Below are positions 35,382 through 44,843 of a stretch of DNA of 64,000 bases, piece by piece; positions within the stretch are counted from its first letter, which is position 1; each line of letters begins with the position of its first letter. Source of the DNA: Rubritalea squalenifaciens DSM 18772 (GTDB lineage: Bacteria > Verrucomicrobiota > Verrucomicrobiia > Verrucomicrobiales > Akkermansiaceae); assembly GCF_900141815.1 (NCBI RefSeq), contig NZ_FQYR01000005.1:496001-560000 (forward strand), given 5' to 3'. The translations under genes and the position numbers were made by a program. Under the pieces are notes generated by a model that was not told the DNA's origin, ran no database searches, and saw nothing but the letters and a program-made list of their open reading frames with translations.

Positions 35382-36038
35382 TTACTCATGCAGGTAGCCC
35401 CAGTCGTGGACACGCTCGTAGTAGTTGTAGCTCATTTCGGCCTCATAGTTCTGCTGGGGTAGGTAGACGAATTCATCCCAGTTCAGGCCGCCGCTGGTGC
35501 AGGGGATGTAGAGTACCCAGGGGTTGGAATGGTAGCGCTCGGCTTGGGGCGCTACCTCGTACTTATATTCTGGGTAGGCCATGATGCCTGTGCGGGGGAC
35601 TTTCTCCAGATACTGTGGTACGAGTTCCTGCAGGTTCTCCGGCGGGCTGCCGTGCTGTGCCGTGTAGTCTGCGATGGCGGTGACGAGTGGGGCGCTGCGC
35701 TGTGCCAGAGCTGCAAACTCGGCCATTCGGATTTTGTTTCCTATTAGGACGCTGGCGATGAAGAGTCCGGTGTATACTATGCATACGGACCACCAGCGTA
35801 GGGCCGGCTTGCGGAGCCGTTTATTCAGTAGCAGGAAGGGTAGCACGATGATGGCTGGTAAGGTAGCTAACAGCAGCATGCCCATGATGGCTAGTCCTGA
35901 GAGGAACATGCTGGTGCCAATGGGGGCAACTGCCACGTACTGAAACAGCAACGCTAGAACGGGCAGCGCAATGGCCCAGCGCCAGACTTGCTTCATGGTG
36001 TCTGGCTTCGGGCTGTCGGCTGGAGCTGGCTGGTTCAT
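35382..36038 (-). CDS. Membrane protein with pseudopilin-like periplasmic domain
   Basis: A 218-residue protein with a proline-rich cytoplasmic start, three hydrophobic helices (~22-40, 43-70 and 83-103) and a ~110-residue extracytoplasmic C-terminus. The segment ALVTAIADYTAQHG followed by PPENLQELVPQYLEKVP recalls the body of type II secretion pseudopilins, but there is no prepilin cleavage motif. The function is unknown. It lies between a small exported protein and the kinase gene, with no obvious operon partner. Confidence 0.65.
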   Translation of the reverse strand: MNQPAPADSPKPDTMKQVWRWAIALPVLALLFQYVAVAPIGTSMFLSGLAIMGMLLLATLPAIIVLPFLLLNKRLRKPALRWWSVCIVYTGLFIASVLIGNKIRMAEFAALAQRSAPLVTAIADYTAQHGSPPENLQELVPQYLEKVPRTGIMAYPEYKYEVAPQAERYHSNPWVLYIPCTSGGLNWDEFVYLPQQNYEAEMSYNYYERVHDWGYLHE

Positions 36039-36147
36039 ATGATTATTTTTAACTCGTGGGCCTTGGATGAGTTATTACTCGAAATGGGAAATTAGGTTAA
36101 GATTATCCAACATAGGTACCCTTAAGCTGATTATGAATTAAAAAAGT

Positions 36148-38217
36148 TTATTCCTTAACAATGATGATTTCCCACTGATGCTGGGAGCGGATGAACTGCT
36201 GGAGGCGTTCGGGGCTGATCTGGCCTTCTCGAATGATGATCTTCTTTAAGTTTGGTAGGGGAACGGTCTTGTTGAGGTGTAGTGTTGAGCAGCCACTGAC
36301 GTTAATGGTCTCCATGGATTGTCCGTCAAGATCGTGAAGGTCATACCGGCCCTGGCATTGGAGGACGAGTTCGTTTACTTTGATAAATCGGAACAGACTC
36401 TCACCTGAACCTCCGCCTCTAGCTAAGTTTATGGTGACGATGTTCTCCGACGACTGGATGGTCAGCTTTTTCGTTTTGGGCTCGTACTCAGAGGAGAAAG
36501 TTTTTGGATGACGGTTTACCACTTCCAGAAATGCGATAAAAGCGGGGTAGGGAAGGCCGTTCTCACGAGCTACATGGTCGTAATAGAGAGTCCGTTCTAT
36601 GTGCGCCGTTAAATCAGGCTTCATTTCCCCAGCGGCTCTGATGTAGTCAGTGAGTTGTTCCGTTGTGGGGCGGCGACTGTTAGAGAAGGCGTAGCCTGGA
36701 AATTTTTTGGCTAGTTCGAAAAGACTCAAGGTGAAGTTGGACTGGGTATGCTCTATGCCTTCGACCTCAAGAACACCTTTAAAGTTGAGTTGAAGACAGC
36801 GCATGGAAACTACCTCAGCTCGTGCGATGTTATCTTCGGGGTTGAGCTGTAAGGCAAGCTGAGCCAGTTCCTCAACCTCGCTTACGGTGCGTACGGGAGA
36901 TTTGAAGATACCCAAGTTCTTGAGGCTGTTTGCCGAGCGGGCAAGTTTACTGGCTAGCTGACGACGAGAGCTTTCGCGGGTTTGGACTTCTTTCTGGTAG
37001 AGTGAGTCGAGCATGCTGGCCTCGGAAGCGTAGTCGGCTGCTTTTTGGCGTTCAACCTCAGCGCGTTGTTTTTCAGAAGCTACCCTCTGACGTTCTTGTT
37101 GGAGATCATTCAGAAGCCAGGCAGAAATACCTCCGATCGCTAGCAGCGAGGTCATGGAAATGACCACTGGTAGGCGGTGACGCATGATAAAGAAGCGCGC
37201 AGCCCTGAGGAAGCTGGGATCCTCGGCCTGAGTGGCATAGCCGGTGAGGTGCTTGCGCATATCAGAACTTAGCTCGGCTGCAGAGTGGTATCGCTCGCCG
37301 GGATCCGCAGCGCAGGCTTTCAAAATGACAGCCGATAAACTCTCTGGGATGTTACACTGAGGAAATTGCTTACTAGGATGCGTAAATTCGGCTGTTCGCG
37401 TTTTCTCTATGAGCTCTTCCTTGGAGTTAGAGATGATAGGCGGTTTTCCTGTAAGGATGTAGTGAAGGATACAACCTAGGGCAAAAACATCGGTTCGTTT
37501 GTCTTGTCTAGCTCCCGGAGTGACTTGCTCAGGGGCCATGTAGCCTGGCGTGCCACGAATTTCTCCCATTAAGGTGAGGTTGCCGATGGATTCGGTCTGG
37601 CCCGGGTAGGTGGGCTCATCGTCTATGGTGGCCTCTTCGGTTCGTTTGGCTAGACCCCAGTCGCATACAAGGACTTCGCCCAAGCGGTCGACTTGGATAT
37701 TTTCCGGCTTTAGATCGAGATGGAGTACCCCACGTTCATGAGCATGGGCGATGGCTTCACAGATGGTGAGAAAGATCGCCAAGAGCTCACGCCGCTGACC
37801 CGGGCCAAGGGGATGGACAAAGTCAGCCAATGTGCTGTCACCCTTAAGGTCCATGGTGAAAAAAGGCCGACCCAAACTATCTGCACCCAGATTGTATACC
37901 TTGATGATATTTGGATGGTTGAGCGATGAGATGATGCGAGCCTCGTGTACGAAAAGGTCATAATACTCAGCACCGCGATCTTCCCGTAGACGGGCCATCG
38001 CTATCCAGCGCATGGCTCTGGCATCCCAGCATTTCCATACCTGCTTGAGTGATCCAGTACCCAGGAGTGTGTCGTCCACGTAGCGCTCCTGGATGCGGCG
38101 TAGCTCTTCAAAGTCCGGGCAGATCCCCTCCATCCCTGCTGGATCAAGGAGATTGGCCTCCGCATAGGCGCGGCCTAGGCGACGGTCTGGTTGATAGGGA
38201 ACAGGTTCGTCGCTCAT
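36148..38217 (-). CDS. Transmembrane Ser/Thr protein kinase with altered catalytic motifs
   Basis: A 689-residue protein. The kinase domain (~45-315) has glycine loop LLGTGSLKQVWK, a helix-C Glu (VHEARIISSLNHPNI), catalytic loop HLDLKPEN (HLD instead of HRD), CDWGLAKR (DWG instead of DFG), and GTPGYMAPEQ. The usual VAIK lysine is replaced by Ala75 (IAMARL), while K58 in the glycine loop sits where WNK kinases keep their catalytic lysine. A transmembrane helix (~350-372), a coiled coil (~373-410) and a ~250-residue periplasmic region follow. The ATG overlaps the stop of the sigma gene (ATGA), so kinase and sigma factor are made together. Confidence 0.88.
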   Translation of the reverse strand: MSDEPVPYQPDRRLGRAYAEANLLDPAGMEGICPDFEELRRIQERYVDDTLLGTGSLKQVWKCWDARAMRWIAMARLREDRGAEYYDLFVHEARIISSLNHPNIIKVYNLGADSLGRPFFTMDLKGDSTLADFVHPLGPGQRRELLAIFLTICEAIAHAHERGVLHLDLKPENIQVDRLGEVLVCDWGLAKRTEEATIDDEPTYPGQTESIGNLTLMGEIRGTPGYMAPEQVTPGARQDKRTDVFALGCILHYILTGKPPIISNSKEELIEKTRTAEFTHPSKQFPQCNIPESLSAVILKACAADPGERYHSAAELSSDMRKHLTGYATQAEDPSFLRAARFFIMRHRLPVVISMTSLLAIGGISAWLLNDLQQERQRVASEKQRAEVERQKAADYASEASMLDSLYQKEVQTRESSRRQLASKLARSANSLKNLGIFKSPVRTVSEVEELAQLALQLNPEDNIARAEVVSMRCLQLNFKGVLEVEGIEHTQSNFTLSLFELAKKFPGYAFSNSRRPTTEQLTDYIRAAGEMKPDLTAHIERTLYYDHVARENGLPYPAFIAFLEVVNRHPKTFSSEYEPKTKKLTIQSSENIVTINLARGGGSGESLFRFIKVNELVLQCQGRYDLHDLDGQSMETINVSGCSTLHLNKTVPLPNLKKIIIREGQISPERLQQFIRSQHQWEIIIVKE

Positions 38218-38807
38218 GGTTCTAGATCGGCGGTTAGGGCTCTAATTTCCAGGTAAAGCCGTTTTTTGACGCGTTTGCGCAGGGTGTAGACTGACTGGAC
38301 GGTGAGATCTGTCTGTTCTGCAATTTGCTCTGCAGAAAGTCCGTCCAGACCGAGCTCGAAGACTTTGACAGCTTGTCCTTGGAAGGTGGCACGTACTCTT
38401 TCCATGGCTAGGTTCGCGATATACGTCGTCCATTCCTCTTCGATCAGTGCATCGATTTCTGGAGCCATAGCATCAGCTTCGTCTATCTGTAGCTCATGTC
38501 CAAACTTTTGGAGGCGGATACTTCTACGCTTGGACTTTCTGAGATGGCTGAGTGCGGTATTGCGAATCACGGCGCTCAACCAGCCTCTGAAGGAGCCCTT
38601 GTTTTTATCATAGCTGGCGAGATCCCGAGTCAAGTGGACGAGGACCTGCTGGGAGACATCATCCAGGTCAGCGTGATCGATTCCGATTTCTCCAAGCACA
38701 TAATAAATGAAGCGTTGGTATTGCTGGACGAGTTCCTGCCACGCGTCCGCGTCACCTACATCGCAGGCGCGCATGATCAAGCTATGGCGGGTGTCTGGTC
38801 GGTCCAT
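38214..38807 (-). CDS. ECF-type sigma factor paired with a kinase
   Basis: A 197-residue sigma-70 family protein. Region 2 is at ~15-95 (DADAWQELVQQYQRFIYYVL, DLDDVSQQVLVHL, FRGWLSAVIRNTALSHLRK) and region 4 at ~130-185 (VFELGLDGLSAEQIAEQ as the HTH, then TVQSVYTLRKRVKKRL). The four-base overlap with the kinase gene suggests regulation by phosphorylation or partner binding in place of a FecR anti-sigma; this is inference, although sigma genes linked to kinases are common in Planctomycetes and Verrucomicrobia. Confidence 0.9.
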   Translation of the reverse strand: MDRPDTRHSLIMRACDVGDADAWQELVQQYQRFIYYVLGEIGIDHADLDDVSQQVLVHLTRDLASYDKNKGSFRGWLSAVIRNTALSHLRKSKRRSIRLQKFGHELQIDEADAMAPEIDALIEEEWTTYIANLAMERVRATFQGQAVKVFELGLDGLSAEQIAEQTDLTVQSVYTLRKRVKKRLYLEIRALTADLEP

Positions 38808-38981
38808 CTTATTTTCGGTTATGGAATGAGGTACATGCTGTCGAGGGGATTTATATCAAATGTGAAAAAAAATGACTCAAGTGTCCCAGTCACTGAAATG
38901 GGTGGCGAAGCATATCATGTCATGGGGCGGTATCACTCTGTCTCCATAGGGAAACCCTTAAATAACTCTATCACTCAACTC

Positions 38982-39728
38982 ATGAAGAATACACTGATGT
39001 TTGGAGCCGTCTCGGTACTCATATTCACCCACGCTTCTGCGGCTACGATCACTCTGGATACTCTCACTGACTCCATTACGGCAGGTTCTACGGATACCAC
39101 AGGCGGTAGCACCGCCCCTACGGCTCCAGGAGACAGCTGGTATACTGGAGACTATGAGGGATCCGTCAGGACTAGAAGTGATGGGAACCAAGTAGAACTG
39201 CGCACTCAGTGGTATTTCCGTTTTGATACATCCGCGCTGGCTGGCGTGGATGCTGCCGATATTGTCTCCGTAACGATGTACATTCCGCAGGTGGGGCGCC
39301 TTAATAACCGGACGGATAACATCGCACTAAAGCTCTATGATGTAGGGTCCAATTGGGACGACGAGGGCTCGGCTTATCCTCTCTGGAATCAGGGGAGACC
39401 GTCCTCAGAAATTGCGCATGGAACAGGTGATGAGCTAGGAGTTATAGACAATCACTACAACGTATTTGGCAATACGACGGACACAAGTAATCCTGATGTA
39501 GAGGGCATTTTTGAGTACAGCTCTGCACCTCTGCAAGCTTATGTAGAATCCTGGCAGAATGGAGATGATAATGATGGATTCTTGCTGACTGCACCTAACG
39601 TAGGGCTGACAGGGCTCGCTTTTGCTACACCGACTTTGGTGATTGAGACGGCAGCTGTTCCGGAGCCCTCATCAGTATTCCTGAGTCTCTCAGGTCTTGG
39701 ATTCCTGTTGCTGAGAAGGCGTCGCTAA
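38982..39728 (+). CDS. PEP-CTERM protein with DNRLRE-type beta domain
   Basis: A 248-residue exported protein: signal peptide (~1-21, ending HASA), a beta-rich domain (~25-215; LRTQWYFRFDTSAL and DIVSVTMYIPQVG resemble the DNRLRE-like domain of surface proteins) and a PEP-CTERM tail (VPEPSS, hydrophobic helix, RRRR). The start at 38982 is set by the signal peptide; the upstream extension is antisense to the sigma gene. No clear ribosome-binding site precedes it, as with the other PEP-CTERM genes here. It is divergent from the sigma/kinase pair and could be one of its targets. Confidence 0.85.
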   Translation: MKNTLMFGAVSVLIFTHASAATITLDTLTDSITAGSTDTTGGSTAPTAPGDSWYTGDYEGSVRTRSDGNQVELRTQWYFRFDTSALAGVDAADIVSVTMYIPQVGRLNNRTDNIALKLYDVGSNWDDEGSAYPLWNQGRPSSEIAHGTGDELGVIDNHYNVFGNTTDTSNPDVEGIFEYSSAPLQAYVESWQNGDDNDGFLLTAPNVGLTGLAFATPTLVIETAAVPEPSSVFLSLSGLGFLLLRRRR

Positions 39729-39784
39729 GCGAGGGGCATTCCTGCAGCAAGCAGGGTGGGGGGAATCCCTGCTCATGGCTTCTT

Positions 39785-42700
39785 TTACGGGGTGTCGATT
39801 TTAAGTCGGTAGAAGCGCTTCTCAGGAGTCGCAGAAGTGCTTGTCTCATGATCGACGCCGCTACCTGCGAATATGGGCTTCAGTGCTGTCCAGCTACCGG
39901 GTGCTAGGGTGTCACTATACTCGATCGTGTAGAAGCGGTTGCTCTGAGTGGGAAACTTCAGACTGGCTAAGCTAGAGCCGGAGGGGGACTCGATCATGAA
40001 TACTGGGACGGAGTTCCGAGATGTAGGGTCTGTTCCTGCGACATACTCGTGGTAGTCTGTGAATCCATCGGCATCGGTATCCGTGTTACGATTGTCTGTG
40101 GTGGTGGAGAACGAGTAGGTGTTCTCCCATTCATCAGGCATGCCGTCATTGTCATCGTCTGCGTCGGCGTCATCGGCGATGCCGTCATCATCAGAATCTA
40201 CAGAGTAGGCATTGCCCAATGCGGCTACTTCAGTGGCGCTCAGGGCTGTATTGTAGAGTCTGACGGAGCTGATGTTGATCGGGGCATCTTCACCATTTTC
40301 GTCGGCAAATAGTAGGAGGGTAGAGGAGAGCGCAAATCTGCCATCGATACTCTGGGCGCTGCCGTTGAGTATTTGAGCTCCGTCCGCATAAATTTTGTAG
40401 GAGGTGCCATTATCGACAGAGACTACAATCCTTGTCCAGGTGTCAGGCGCTAGCGACCATGAGCTGTAGCCTGTCGCCGATACGCCTATGGTTGCATTGG
40501 AACTACGGATGAAACAATCACCGTCATTACTGTTGTTAGGATCAGTCTGGAAGAAACACATCCAGCTGTTCTGGCTGCTGGATGGATAGCTCACATCAAA
40601 GACCAAGGTGTACTCGTTCACAGAACTGCCTCCGCCATTGGCCGGGATTCCGTGAGCGAGATTGTAGTGACTTCCTTGGGATATTTTTACCGCTCCATCA
40701 CCAGCGCTGACTCCTGCGACAATATCTTGATAACCGTTGAGCTGTAGATCGGGGCCTATAGTAGCCTTGGTGAGGTCAAATGGGTCATCGAATTCCCAGA
40801 GTCCGACGAGTTTGCGGGCAGTGACTTCAATTTCTAGTACGGCAGTATCCGTGCCTCCATTGCCGTCACTTACTTGAACAGTCCATTGATTGCTTCCTAG
40901 ATCACCATTGGCTGGCGTTCCTGAAAGAGTGCCGCCTGGAGAGATTGTCAGCCAGGTTGGGCCACTTAACTTGGAATAGATTAATGTGTCGCCATCTCCA
41001 TCGAGAGCGCTTCCGGCCAGAGTAGCATAGTAGTTCAGATTTGTCTGAGCACCTGTTGCCTGAATGCTGTCGCTGTCAAAGACAGGAGCACCCGGAGCCG
41101 GGAGGATCTTGATGCTGACATCGTTCCCGTCGCCTCCCAAGTAAGTGATTTGTGCCGAGAGGCCGCTGCCAAGGAAGTCAGTACTGAGGATCTTGCCTTC
41201 GCTTAAAGAGGTGCCCGAGGCCAGGTCTGAGCCGATTCCGCTGAGCAAGGTTCCCGAGATCGCATCAGAAGCATCGTTTTCTAGTATCACAAATTCATCA
41301 CCTGTTTGCGGAGTGTAGCTCGCGCTATTCGTGAGATCCAGAGTAGCATTATTCAGTGCTACGGAACCTGTCACTGACAGGGCGTCATACTCGCCGCTGG
41401 AATTTCCCCCAATACGAATTTCCAGTTCTGAGCCTGATTGCATACTGAGGTTGTCTAACAAGTTCAATGTTCCCGTAGTGGAGTCGTGACCCGGTGCGAT
41501 GTGTGACCCTGTGGGGCACTCAGTCTTCCCTGATACTTTTCCCGAACCACGCAGGGTCTGCCCATTGGCGAGAGAGAGGGTGCCGTTTTGTAGACCTACC
41601 ACTCTGAGCACGGCGTTGTAATCCACCAGAATTTCAGGCGAGGCAGGCATGAGGTTCTGGCTACCTGTATTTTCCAGAATCAGTGCACCTCCACTGACGC
41701 GGGTGTTACCCGTATAGGTATTCACTTTGGTGAAGTAGAGGTCGCCGATGTTTACGCCACCATCATAGGAGCCGCGGAAGTAGTCCCGTCCATGAGTCTT
41801 GGTGAGGGATCCCGAACCACTGATAACAGAGTCGATCACCATGTCCCAGTCACCTGTATTAAATTGTCTGTCGCCGATGATTTCGATGGGCAGTCGGAAT
41901 GCTGGGCCACTGCGTGGTGTATTGGGACCGTAAGTCGCCATGTTCACGACGTCACCAGTCAGTGAGATAGCGTTCCCCGTGAACTCATAACCGTTTGAGA
42001 AGGTGCCAGGCCTGAAGACAATCCCAGCGAAGCTGGTCCCAGCAGGAAAGTCATTCACGGATGCTTTTCTGGTAGAGCCGAAAAACTTGAGGACGTCACC
42101 AGCAGAGGGGGCTGTGCCGCCCCAGTTGGCGGCGGTTTGCCAGTTGTTGTTAGATCCGCCACCATTCCATTGTCTATTGGTGGCTCCAAGTTCATTACCA
42201 ATCGTGATACTGTTTGTGTTGAAGGTGGCCGAGTAAGCGAACTCGCCTGAGTAGTCGGTCTGAAACATCTCCAGGAACGGGGAGTATGTTTTGACGCGGA
42301 TCTGGCTGTTATCTGGATCAAAGATGACTTTCTGGAGGAATGAATTGCCGCCATTGATACTCTGCTGCCAGTTACTCTGGATTTGGAGAATCTTGCGACC
42401 ATTGGAGGTGGTGTCTACTTCGTGCCGAGACACCCAGTCATGACCATTGCAGGTCATGAAGACCTGGGGGTTAGGATCGATCAGGGTGTTCCAGATGTTT
42501 TGGCCGATTGAACTCCTGCCCGAGGAGTTGTCCGCCATATAGCCGTGGGTGGAGATGATGGTGGGCTTGCTCGAATGAGCCGACATGATTCCCAGAGCCC
42601 AGGTCAGGTGAGTACTCTTCGGATTATGCGGTAGATTGATATGCAGGAAGTCGATTCCGCCAGCACTGAAGGTTTGCGCGTGTGCCAGACTGTCTGAGCT

Positions 42701-43087
42701 TGCCCCGAGATACCACGAGTAATTTTGGTAGCGACTGGAGCCAAACGGGCCAGGAGCGCCACCGTCATGGTTACCAAAGGTAATGCTGTAGGGGACGGTT
42801 CCATCCAATTCATCGATGACTTGATCGGCATAGCTCCAGAGTGATGAGTTGTCCTGAATGACATCACCAACATGGGTAACGAAGGCGATATTCTCATTAG
42901 CCACGTTGTTCTTAATCCACGTGGTCTGCATTTTAAATAGGTCTGGCCCTCCGTGGTTGATGACTTGTGCGTAGCGTTGGCTGTCCGGGATAATAATCAT
43001 TTCAAAGGGCTCCACGGCGAGCAGGCTTCCTGTGAGGATGGAAGAAACTCCTAGTGTGAGAACCCATCTAAGCTGACGATGGTTCAT
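39785..43087 (-). CDS. Large secreted metallophosphoesterase with passenger repeats and LamG
   Basis: An 1100-residue exported protein. After a signal peptide (~1-25) comes a calcineurin-like phosphoesterase (~28-275): PDSQRYA, FVTHVGDVIQD, FGNHDGG and STHGY carry the metal-binding Asp/His/Asn residues. The middle (~315-650) is a beta-helical passenger with autotransporter-associated repeats (GSGSLTKTHGRDYF, YTGNTRVSGGALILENTG). A putative-Ig domain (~670-770), a LamG domain (~775-950) and calcium-binding thrombospondin type-3-like repeats (~965-1030, DSDDDGIADDADADDDNDG) follow. It ends with a module shared with the CotH protein. It probably releases phosphate from an extracellular substrate. 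Confidence 0.88.
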   Translation of the reverse strand: MNHRQLRWVLTLGVSSILTGSLLAVEPFEMIIIPDSQRYAQVINHGGPDLFKMQTTWIKNNVANENIAFVTHVGDVIQDNSSLWSYADQVIDELDGTVPYSITFGNHDGGAPGPFGSSRYQNYSWYLGASSDSLAHAQTFSAGGIDFLHINLPHNPKSTHLTWALGIMSAHSSKPTIISTHGYMADNSSGRSSIGQNIWNTLIDPNPQVFMTCNGHDWVSRHEVDTTSNGRKILQIQSNWQQSINGGNSFLQKVIFDPDNSQIRVKTYSPFLEMFQTDYSGEFAYSATFNTNSITIGNELGATNRQWNGGGSNNNWQTAANWGGTAPSAGDVLKFFGSTRKASVNDFPAGTSFAGIVFRPGTFSNGYEFTGNAISLTGDVVNMATYGPNTPRSGPAFRLPIEIIGDRQFNTGDWDMVIDSVISGSGSLTKTHGRDYFRGSYDGGVNIGDLYFTKVNTYTGNTRVSGGALILENTGSQNLMPASPEILVDYNAVLRVVGLQNGTLSLANGQTLRGSGKVSGKTECPTGSHIAPGHDSTTGTLNLLDNLSMQSGSELEIRIGGNSSGEYDALSVTGSVALNNATLDLTNSASYTPQTGDEFVILENDASDAISGTLLSGIGSDLASGTSLSEGKILSTDFLGSGLSAQITYLGGDGNDVSIKILPAPGAPVFDSDSIQATGAQTNLNYYATLAGSALDGDGDTLIYSKLSGPTWLTISPGGTLSGTPANGDLGSNQWTVQVSDGNGGTDTAVLEIEVTARKLVGLWEFDDPFDLTKATIGPDLQLNGYQDIVAGVSAGDGAVKISQGSHYNLAHGIPANGGGSSVNEYTLVFDVSYPSSSQNSWMCFFQTDPNNSNDGDCFIRSSNATIGVSATGYSSWSLAPDTWTRIVVSVDNGTSYKIYADGAQILNGSAQSIDGRFALSSTLLLFADENGEDAPINISSVRLYNTALSATEVAALGNAYSVDSDDDGIADDADADDDNDGMPDEWENTYSFSTTTDNRNTDTDADGFTDYHEYVAGTDPTSRNSVPVFMIESPSGSSLASLKFPTQSNRFYTIEYSDTLAPGSWTALKPIFAGSGVDHETSTSATPEKRFYRLKIDTP

Positions 43088-43467
43088 GTTGTGTGTTTCT
43101 GGTTTTGGACATCAGATCCGAAGGAATGAGTTTCTGACCTGATCCGAGATTCCATTTGTTGACACTAGAGGAGGAAGAATGAGGTCATTTAATAGGGAGA
43201 GTGACCGTTGAGCAGAGATTCCTCCAGAAGTGGTTGTGATTCTGGGTTACAAGGAGTTGCCCGGCCTAGACCGGACAACTCACGCATGTAACACAAAGAG
43301 ATATAAGGCAGGGTGAACAGTGGCCTTATGTTAGGTTTATTGCAGTGTGATGAGCATGATGTTCTGTGTTTGAGCGTGATGATTATAGGTTAGTGAGATG
43401 ATTTGAATCAATGGCTTCAGTGCAAAAAATATTGTCAAAGTGGCAAGTTGAGAGTTAGTGTACGATC
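43088..43467. other. Divergent regulatory region with two inverted repeats
   Basis: A 380-base spacer between the secreted phosphoesterase (minus) and an AraC-type regulator (plus). It holds AGTTGcCCGG/CCGGaCAACT (43255-43280, one mismatch) and ATAAGGC/GCCTTAT (43313-43319, 43323-43329). Neither is followed by a T-run, so they are more like operators than terminators. Confidence 0.5.
43255..43329. promoter_or_regulatory. Candidate operator pair
   Basis: Two neighbouring palindromes (centres ~43268 and ~43321) in the divergent promoter region. They could be sites for the adjacent XylR-like regulator, judged only from symmetry and position. Confidence 0.3.
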
Positions 43468-44643
43468 ATGCTCCCAGAGACTTCCCATCGATACAAAGTT
43501 GGTGTCAGATTACCGGACTGGCTGTCAGGGTACGCCTATCGCTTGTTCGAAGGTCTGGTGGATTTCCAACGCACAGGTGTTTCGATCGAATTACACTTTG
43601 ATCAGCCCAGTGGTGGTGACTTGCCTCACGACCCTATCGATAAATCGTGGAAAGGAGATGGCTTACTTGTATACCGCTATTCTAAGGAGGAAGCGAGAGC
43701 CTGGAAGAAAGCCGGTATCAAAGTTATCAACCTGAGTACGGAATATCCAGGAGCTGCTCCGGAGATACCACGGGTTATTGTAGATAACCAGGCGGTGGGC
43801 AGAGCTGGATTCGATCATCTTCAATCGTTGGGTCTGAGAGATTTTGCCTACGTTCACGAGTCTAACAGACAATATTCCAAAGAACGCATGGAGGCCTTTG
43901 AGGAACAGGTAGTTTCTAATGGGTTGAATTTTTACAGGATTGATGTTCCCGCATCTTCATTTCCGATAAAGACGCGGCCAAAGCAGGTGATGAAATGCCT
44001 TCAGGCACTCAAAGATTTGCCTAGACCTTGTGGTCTTCTCAGTAAGGATGACATTGCAGGGGTTTCAGCCATTCGTGTGATGAAGTCCTTAGGAATCAAG
44101 TGTCCCGAGCAAATGGCGATCATTGGCGTCTCCAATGATGTTGTTTTTTGCCATACCACGTATCCTCCACTAACAAGTATTCCCTACCCGGGTAGAAAGA
44201 TAGGCTATGCTGCAGCTGAATTGCTCTACAAACTCATGGAGGGTGAGGAAGTCTCCGATGATTACACACTGAAGGTAGCTCCAGGAACCGTGGTTGCCCG
44301 TGAGTCGACACGTTATGTGATCCTGCCTGATCCTGTAGTGACTGCGGCGCTCGAGTATATCCGTACGAGTCCTCTCCAGACTAATATCACCGTGGAAGAG
44401 CTTTGCCGTAAGGCTGGAGTATCCCGGGAGGGGCTAAGACAAAAGTTTCAGGCGACTTTGGGAAGAAGCCCCAAGCAAGAGCTTGAGCGAGTTCGCTGCT
44501 ATCAAATTGTGGAGATCTTGAGAAACAGCACAGAGACTTTGTCTGAGTTATCCGAAATATGCGGATTTTCAGGGCCTGATCATTTGTGCCGTTTCGTGAA
44601 ACGCCTCACTGGCAAGACTCCAGGGGAAATTCGCAGGGGGTGA
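43468..44643 (+). CDS. XylR-like AraC-family transcription regulator
   Basis: A 391-residue regulator. The N-terminal ~275 residues form a LacI/periplasmic-binding-protein-like sugar sensor (AVGRAGFDHLQSLG, GLLSKDDIAGVSAIRVMKSLG, IIGVSNDVVFCHTTYPPLTSIPYP). The C-terminal ~105 residues are a double HTH of AraC type (VEELCRKAGVSREGLRQKF and ETLSELSEICGFSGPDHLCRF). The layout is that of E. coli XylR, but here the ligand is unknown. The ATG at 43468 gives a full-length sensor. It is divergent from the secreted phosphoesterase gene and upstream of the glm operon, either of which it may control. Confidence 0.9.
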   Translation: MLPETSHRYKVGVRLPDWLSGYAYRLFEGLVDFQRTGVSIELHFDQPSGGDLPHDPIDKSWKGDGLLVYRYSKEEARAWKKAGIKVINLSTEYPGAAPEIPRVIVDNQAVGRAGFDHLQSLGLRDFAYVHESNRQYSKERMEAFEEQVVSNGLNFYRIDVPASSFPIKTRPKQVMKCLQALKDLPRPCGLLSKDDIAGVSAIRVMKSLGIKCPEQMAIIGVSNDVVFCHTTYPPLTSIPYPGRKIGYAAAELLYKLMEGEEVSDDYTLKVAPGTVVARESTRYVILPDPVVTAALEYIRTSPLQTNITVEELCRKAGVSREGLRQKFQATLGRSPKQELERVRCYQIVEILRNSTETLSELSEICGFSGPDHLCRFVKRLTGKTPGEIRRG

Positions 44644-44723
44644 TATTAGTAATTTGGGGGTAATACTTGTATTTTTCGCTGTTTTTCCATTCTCATAAGT
44701 CATCTAATCTCTGTGTGTTAATT

Positions 44724-44780
44724 AGTTGTGTCCTACAGGTGGTTCTTGTTAGTTGGTGATTAATATTCGTAAAATAGAGA
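44724..44780 (+). promoter_or_regulatory. Candidate promoter of the glm operon
   Basis: Near 44747-44776 a TTGTTA box is followed, 18 bases on, by TAAAAT, about 70 bases before the glmM start. A small GCTCCT/AGGAGC hairpin (44802-44821) lies in the leader. No glmS-ribozyme-like core was recognised. Confidence 0.3.
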
Positions 44781-44843
44781 AAAAATGCGTTACAATACAT
44801 TGCTCCTTAGTTATGAGGAGCCCAGAATTTGCTCAATTGTAGT

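Noticed and set aside
44644-44843. Possible glmS ribozyme or riboswitch before the glm operon
   Set aside because: No glmS-ribozyme core could be aligned; the leader shows only a short GCTCCT/AGGAGC hairpin, and the ribozyme normally precedes glmS itself, which here starts 4 bases after the previous gene.
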